From NCBI GenBank assembly GCA_021234155.1, contig JAJEKV010000073.1, positions 2,824,001 through 2,888,000 on the forward strand: a DNA stretch of 64,000 nucleotides. The letters are read 5' to 3'. The notes beneath the pieces were generated by a model that was given only the letters and a program-made list of their open reading frames with translations, made no database searches and had not been told where the DNA came from. Shown here one piece after another: positions 58,489-64,000 of this stretch. This DNA is from Isoetes taiwanensis. Lineage: Eukaryota > Streptophyta > Lycopodiopsida > Isoetales > Isoetaceae. Position 1 is the stretch's first letter. Each line of letters begins with the position of its first letter. Both the position numbers and the translations under genes were made by a program.

Positions 58489-60502
58489 ATCTAAAAAGCC
58501 CAGGTGCTACAGGTCATCTGGACCATCTAAGAAAAAGAACTCCAGCGGGCAGGGTCAGAATCTCGGTTTTGTTATAGCGCACGGTTTGCACTGAGAATTG
58601 CAAGAGATGCTTGCAGGGTTCCGAAATCAACCTGGGCAAGGTCTCGACCTCTCCGGATAGCCGGTTTCGAGAGCGGCTGCCCACCAACAGAAGTGACCGA
58701 GCATTTACAGCCAATCGTAAGTTTTTAGCAGTCACCAGCATATCCTAGGGATATTCTAGCATATACCTAGGATATGCCAAAAGCCCACATAAACAAGGGT
58801 TTGCCCCCCTAGGGGCAACCCAAAAAAAATTCAAATTGAGTTCCTTAACGTGCAAAGTCCTTTTGATACGGAAGGAACTAGCACCTTGAAAGCCATTGCT
58901 AACACTTGGGATTTGCCAAAAAATGTCCCACTTTGAGTGCACTTATCTGGAGCATGGTTTACGGCCAAATGTGTGCTCTTCACCTAAGTACCCCATGTAA
59001 TTCTATTGTTATCTCTTATAAATCCTCTATATTGACGCACACAATATTACTCTTGCACTATCCAACCCTAAACTACGGATGCAATGGATAGTTCTTTGAC
59101 ATCCATCTTGGCATCACTTGTTGCATACCCATAAGGCATATTAGATTATTTTCCTTTGCAACCTAACATGCAACACGATACAAAAATTGCATCCTCTGCT
59201 ATGCAACTAATTTCTCTGAGCATGTTCATTATTTGGATCCGCTGCTCCATGCACCCTTATGAACTTACTCACAAACTGGTTAGAGTTTTATGATCTTATA
59301 TGAACACCATAATGAAAAATATATCTGCAATTGAAGTACAGTTGAACTTCAGAACTGCAAAGGTTTATCCCCGCAAACCCAATCTCATGAGCAAGTAAGA
59401 AGATAATGATGATCGTCAGTCTTCGTTAATGAGAATAATATAAACTTCTAATATGTTTCCTCTTCCATTCTCGATAACAATATGGCAATGATAATGATAT
59501 GTCAGGCATTTCAATTGCTATAATCCAAAGAAGCATACCTCTTCAACTTGATATCTCTATCTACCTATCAAAATTAGGATCTGCATGCTATCACACAGTT
59601 ATCTAAATAATCTCTAGTAGAGCTTGAAAGATCTATCCTAGTTATACAAAATCATACCATCCCAGTGTCTAGTTGAAAAGAGACATCCACATAGAAAATA
59701 CATGCTCCTTATTGTCTCTTTAATAGATAGATAGATAGCATTTTTACGTCATGTAGCGCAGGATTTACATGATAAAATAACAAATACTCATGCTCCTTAT
59801 TGATAATCAATTTATCTGGCTGTTCATGTGGTTTTGAATGATATTTTGGATAGAGCTAAAAAATCCATGTATGAAAAGGCAATTTCATGAACAATAGACC
59901 AACTGCCCAACTATTGGAATACAAATAGATCTACGTAATCTATCAAAATTTACTTTCTTGGCTAATGTTCTAGCTGCCACAAAATTTGAATTGTTGATCT
60001 ATATGATGGTACCTCTGCACCAAACTATAGAAAAATAATTAAGTAGAATAAAATATTCTGGGACATTCATCTGGACAAAAAATGTAGAACGTTGCTGACA
60101 AAGGATGATACATAAAGCGGTCAAGGCTGCCTTATGGACAGTTCAGTCTTGATTGTTACAATCTAGGCATACAAAGCGTATTAGATGGGCATCCTTATTA
60201 AACTGCCTTAAAATATCTTAATGAGAGGGAGACCAAACCTGTCTTTGTAAATTGACATAACCAAACTGCAACATGATGTTTTTTTAGCATGGATTCAAAA
60301 TACCAGAAGACCTTAATAGAAATAAAGAGCTTGTGAAGCATAAATCTTCTTTGTAAAAAGAGCATCTACTACTTGAACTTTTCTTGTTGTTGGCCACAAT
60401 AAGCAGAGCATTTAGGTTGAATAGTAGCTCAATTCTTTCTTCACAGCTAGAACTCAAACATCAAAGGAGTGATATGCAACTGAAAGTAAATGCAATGATT
60501 AG
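58489..60502. other. Intergenic DNA with an inverted repeat
   Basis: A perfect 12-bp inverted repeat, gcatatcctagg ... cctaggatatgc, spans 58738-58776, followed by a palindromic ggtttgcccccctaggggca stretch near 58798. A short GATA run (gatagatagata) lies near 59725. No gene recognised. Confidence 0.55.
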
Positions 60503-61325
60503 TTTGTGGCAAAGTAAAACCTCAAAAAAATCATTGAAACTGTAGCTGGCCGCACCTTAGTATCGACATTGCTTACAGATGTAGAACTGGCCTACAATTA
60601 CAGAGACAGATCGCATCTGTAGTGGCAAAGCTAGCCGGATTACACCTGAGAAGAACACTAGAAGGGCAAGAACTCCATAGCCATCTGCAACATTAATTTT
60701 GGCAAAGCTGTTTCCAAATAAATAAAAAGAAAGCTCTATGTCTACAAAAGCAAAGGAGTTTACCTTCGCCAAAAGCTCTGCTCCAAATGGGTAGGTATTC
60801 AAATATCATGGAAGATGGGTAGGTCCATATATGGGCGCCAAGGCAATGAAGAGATAAATAATGATGTAGCCATTTAGTTATTCTCTGTAAGTTGGAAGCC
60901 TCACTTCGCCATTTGCTAAGTTTCTGGCAAAGTAAAACCTCAAAAAAAACATTGACACTGTAGCTTGCTGCACCGTAGTATCGGCATTGCTTACAGATGT
61001 AGAACTGGCACATAGACAGATCGCACCTGCAGTGGCAAAGCTGGCCGGATTATGCCTGAGAAGAACCCTAGATGGGCAAGAACTCCATAGCCATCTGCAA
61101 CATTAATTTTGGCAAAGTTGTTTGCAAATAAATAAAAAGAAAGCTCTGTCTATAGAAGTTAAGAAATTTACCTTCGCCAGAAGCTCTGCTCAGATGGGTA
61201 GGTATTCAAATATCCTGGAATATGGATAGGTATCCATATCTGGGTGCCAAGGCAATGAAGAGATAAATAATGATATAGCCGTTTAGCTACTCTCTGTAAG
61301 TTGGAAGCCTCAGTTTGCCATTTGA
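60503..61325. repeat. Direct tandem duplication of about 410 bp
   Basis: Units 60503-60920 and 60921-61325, about 90 percent alike by eye, each beginning near ggcaaagtaaaacctcaaaa and ending near gttggaagcctca. On the minus strand each holds a hydrophobic segment, NVADGYGVLALLVFFSGVIR in the first copy and a variant in the second, preceded by a gttgcag acceptor-like site. This may be a duplicated exon of an unknown membrane protein. Confidence 0.85.
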
Positions 61326-61340
61326 ACACTGTTGCAAATT

Positions 61341-61368
61341 AAACGGGAGTGTTGCAGCACTCCCGTTT
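61341..61368. repeat. Perfect hairpin
   Basis: aaacgggagtg - ttgcag - cactcccgttt: 11-bp perfect inverted repeat with a 6-base loop. Role unknown. Confidence 0.8.
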
Positions 61369-61762
61369 CGAAGATTCCCTTTTAAAAAACACATTATTTC
61401 TAAAATTGGCCTTTTTTGAAATTTGTTGAGAATTTGAAGAGGTTCGGTGTTTCTTTCCTTTCATTTAGGGCCATCATTAGGCGACAACTTTTTTAGAAAA
61501 TTAAAAAAAGACGAAATTAGGCATGAATTTGAAAAGACGAAATTAAGACAAAAAAAAAAAACACCGAAATAGGAAGAAAAGAATAATTTTATTTTTTTAA
61601 TAAAACTCAGTAAATCAATATTGGCAATTCTTTGTAGTAAATAATAATTAATTTAGCATGAAAAATGTCAAAGATCTACATCACAATTCATCATTTTTCT
61701 TGCTGGTCTCAACACTATCTTTTTCTACCGTCTGCTCCTTTGTTGGAGACTTATCACCCCCT
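61369..61762. other. A/T-run-rich spacer
   Basis: Several long A runs; no gene. Confidence 0.5.
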
Positions 61763-61925
61763 TTTTTTTTTTTGAAGGAACGGAGGTGTTTTTTTTATAT
61801 TATATAGAATAGAAATACAATGCCTCTTTACAGCAAGAGAACTACTACAGGAGTAGACTCAACATCTTGATTCCCTTAACTGCAGAAACTTATTGGAAAC
61901 TCTAATAGCAGATCTACATTAAGGC
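61763..61925 (-). mobile_element. LINE 3' end with poly(A) tail
   Basis: On the minus strand the sequence ends ACACCTCCGTTCCTTC followed by an A13 run at 61763, closely like the L1 tail at 25620-25660 (TTGGCTTTCGTTCTT plus A). Only the 3' UTR is left. Another such 3' UTR-like stretch may lie at 63020-63130. Confidence 0.55.
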
Positions 61926-62129
61926 ACAGAAATGTCTCTCCACATCTGAACCAGAAGCTGCAAGATGATCAAGAAGAACCAATGGCTCTCGAAATAACTC
62001 CTCTTGTTCTGAGAAACACACAAATAACCATGATTGTTGAAGTAATACGAAGATGTGTGACCTGAGATTATAAGGCAGCAGCCAAATATAACACTAACAT
62101 GCATATTAGTACCTGAGGAAGCACATACA
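61926..62129. other. Spacer
   Basis: Nothing recognised. Confidence 0.4.
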
Positions 62130-62346
62130 CAGACTTGGTAGTATCTGGCATAACATGCTAATTCCATATGGAAAGCCAAGGTACTTTGGCATCAGTACCA
62201 AAGTTTCATCCAAATTTCAGTATTTGAGTGCACAAGCTCAGACTTGGCAGTATCTAGCATGTCATGCTAATTCCATATGGAAAGCCAAGGTACTTCGGCA
62301 TCAGCACCAAAGTTTCACTCAAACTTCAGAATTTGTGTGGCTTATC
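62130..62346. repeat. Tandem duplication, 110-bp unit
   Basis: cagacttggtagtatctggc ... atttcagtatttg (62130-62238) repeated at 62239-62346 with few changes. Confidence 0.9.
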
Positions 62347-63542
62347 AAGCTTTGCAGTGCTTAAAAAGCAACCTGAGTGCTTCTGTGCTCAATCTCGCTA
62401 CTGCTATATATCTTGTTATCCTTCCCTCTTCAATATAAGTTAATAATTCTGATTAAAAGCACAATTTCCCAAAGCAAATTGAATCTTTCTTATCTTCTAT
62501 AATAGAACCTGGATCTTCCTGCTAGCAAGGAAGAGTGAAGGGAAAACGGCATAACTAAAATTCTTTTCAAGAAATATCTATCAGACTATTTTCACTGCAA
62601 GAATTACATATTCTGATGCATCTTTCCATAACCTGAATTTGACTGAGAAACATCTTCTCCTCTTCGCCTTATAGGCCAGTGTCCCTATTTGGGCAAACCC
62701 TTTTAGCGTGACCATAACCAAGAAAGGAAAATGGACATAATGCAGGCATCAAAGAGAAGAATCACGTTTGTGCAAGCATCAAAGAGAAGAACCACGTTTG
62801 TGGTTACCTGTTACAACAACCCAAGACTCAGATTGTGCCGCCAGAAAGAAGAAAGAATGTGCATCCAAAGCAGATCTTGAATCCCTGATTTCTCGGTAGA
62901 ACCTCCATTTTGTTGACGGATTTTCCCCACAATCCCCAACAAGCGGCCTCAAGAGGCAAAAATCAAGATCACTAGTGCTTCAACAAGAAGAGGAAGAAAA
63001 ATCGAGAGAGAAAGCAAAGAGAATCTGGGCCCAAATTTCTTTATATAATAAAAGGAGAATAAATACAAATGAATGAGCCCTCCATGCCTCTGAAACATGG
63101 AGGGCCTCTGATCTTGAACCAAGCAAGAGGCTGCCACCCTTCTGCAAGATTCGTGGAGCAGGGAAAGAGGAGGAGCTCGTGCTCCTCATTTTTCTTTTAT
63201 AATTCTTGCCCCTTAATCTCATCCATCCATCTCAACCACCATCTCCACCATCCTTTTTTGCCTCTTCATCTTTATCCTTCATTTCTGCCTCTTCATCCTA
63301 GCCTTAGATAATGTACCCCTCTTCAACCACTAACAAAAATCTTAGAAGCCCTTAAATTTAAACAACTAGATCTAGGCCCTTTAAGTTTTTGGTGCCTTAG
63401 ACCTTTACAACATTTGGGCTTTATAATTGACCCCCCTTCACCTTTTAAGCATACAAGATTACATGGTTTTACCATGTTGACCGGGTGCCAAAAACCCGGT
63501 CAACATCTCGCCCAAACAAAAAAATGGGCCGGTCCCCTCAGC
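62347..63542. other. Spacer with short repeats and two hairpins
   Basis: A 28-bp unit (gcatcaaagagaagaa.cacg) is repeated at 62748 and 62776. Inverted repeats: gccctccatg...catggagggc (63077-63105) and atgttgaccgggt...acccggtcaacat (63473-63506). Pyrimidine-rich stretch at 63200-63300. No gene. Confidence 0.6.
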
Positions 63543-63968
63543 CTAACACATAGTATAGCACTTAAGGCCTTTTGGTTCTGCCTTGTCCTCTGGAATAGTA
63601 GCTAGAGCTACTTCTTTCAGCTTTGCAAAGGTGGCCTCGTCGTCTAGTGAGCTTGTGAAAGGAGGCTGTATCTCTGAGGACGTCAGCTTAGCATAATCAG
63701 ATGAAGACTTGGCCCCTAACTCTTGATTCTCATCTGGTAAAGTAGGTAAGGCAGCCAATCTCATCCTCATAAAATTTATAGCCTTCTTGTCAATGTCCAC
63801 GGCTACACAGTTGCGGCCCTTCTTAAGTGCACAAGCAATAGTAGTACCAGAACCAGAAAAAGCATCAAGCACCCAATCTCCTAGACGCGAGAATATGTCC
63901 AAGAGATGGTTGACGAGCTTTTGTGGTTTCTGATAGTGATTTACTATCCTGCCTTGTGCACTTGAGTC
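63543..63968 (-). CDS. Last exon of a DNA N4/N6-type methyltransferase
   Basis: An exon of 142 codons including the stop starts after an acceptor, ttatagaaactgcag. An in-frame TAG lies in the presumed intron. The frame reads IVNHYQKPQKLVNHLLDIFS, matching motif X of amino-methyltransferases, then GDWVLDAFSGSGTT (motif I, binding S-adenosylmethionine) and CVAVDIDKKAINFMRMRLAA (motif II). Motif I near the C-terminus fits the beta order, in which the catalytic (D/S)PPY lies upstream and thus beyond the window. The final about 70 residues are acidic and not recognised. The substrate (adenine N6 or cytosine N4) cannot be told from this part. A bacterial contaminant is unlikely given the splice site and flanking plant-like DNA. 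Confidence 0.8.
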   Translation of the reverse strand, partial: DSSAQGRIVNHYQKPQKLVNHLLDIFSRLGDWVLDAFSGSGTTIACALKKGRNCVAVDIDKKAINFMRMRLAALPTLPDENQELGAKSSSDYAKLTSSEIQPPFTSSLDDEATFAKLKEVALATIPEDKAEPKGLKCYTMC

Positions 63969-64000
63969 CTGCAGTTTCTATAAGACTGCTGGAAACTCTA

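Overview
The window is nuclear DNA of a land plant. Evidence: spliced GT-AG genes of plant families (a CBP60 calmodulin-binding protein, a cytosolic leucyl-tRNA synthetase, fragments of a plant aspartate kinase and of a lectin-type receptor kinase), plus Ty1/copia, Ty3/gypsy, TRIM, LINE, hAT-MITE and Helitron remains. A seed-free vascular plant such as a fern is a guess from the very high repeat load and unusual gene content; the sequence alone does not prove it. Most short open frames are shadows or transposon debris.

Layout. 1-2600 (-): nearly complete leucyl-tRNA synthetase gene running off the left edge. 3.2-4.8 kb: LINE reverse transcriptase debris. 5.2-5.9 kb: GATA microsatellites holding an intact 334-bp TRIM retroelement with identical LTRs and a 5-bp target duplication. 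6.4-8.8 kb: tandem and dispersed repeats. 9-12.4 kb: an L1-like LINE split by a degenerate LTR element. 12.4-14 kb and 22-23.5 kb: two related, very long LTR-like blocks. 15-18.4 kb: copia element without its integrase core. 18.7-21.8 kb: another LINE. 23.5-24.9 kb: gypsy 3' end. 25.6-26.75 kb: 5'-truncated LINE with poly(A) and an 11-bp target duplication. 28-30.3 kb: fragments of host genes (aspartate kinase, receptor kinase, one unknown), all on the minus strand. 31.4-34.85 kb: decayed gypsy element with a cluster of perfect heat-shock-element dyads and an intact hAT-type MITE packed with GTAC.

35179-45086 is the most striking unit: a 9.9-kb DNA transposon with perfect 27-bp terminal inverted repeats. 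It carries two convergent multi-domain genes: a transposase-like gene on the plus strand (35898-40209) and, on the minus strand (44690-40428), a ten-exon gene with a coiled coil, a CxxC zinc-binding segment, an FCP1-like HAD phosphatase domain and a C48/Ulp1 cysteine-protease domain. Both carry stops and frameshifts, so this copy is probably dead or non-autonomous, but the architecture is readable. An additional antisense 176-codon frame and two low-complexity arrays of complementary sequence lie in its introns.

46912-49925 is an apparently intact nine-exon CBP60-type gene (579 codons; exon phases and splice sites agree throughout). 50-51.5 kb holds a Helitron helicase remnant. 52-63.5 kb is AT-rich intergenic DNA with tandem duplications, hairpins and a LINE tail. 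At the right edge (63543-63968, -) lies the last exon of a DNA N4/N6-type methyltransferase (motif DAFSGSGTT), unusual for a plant nuclear genome.
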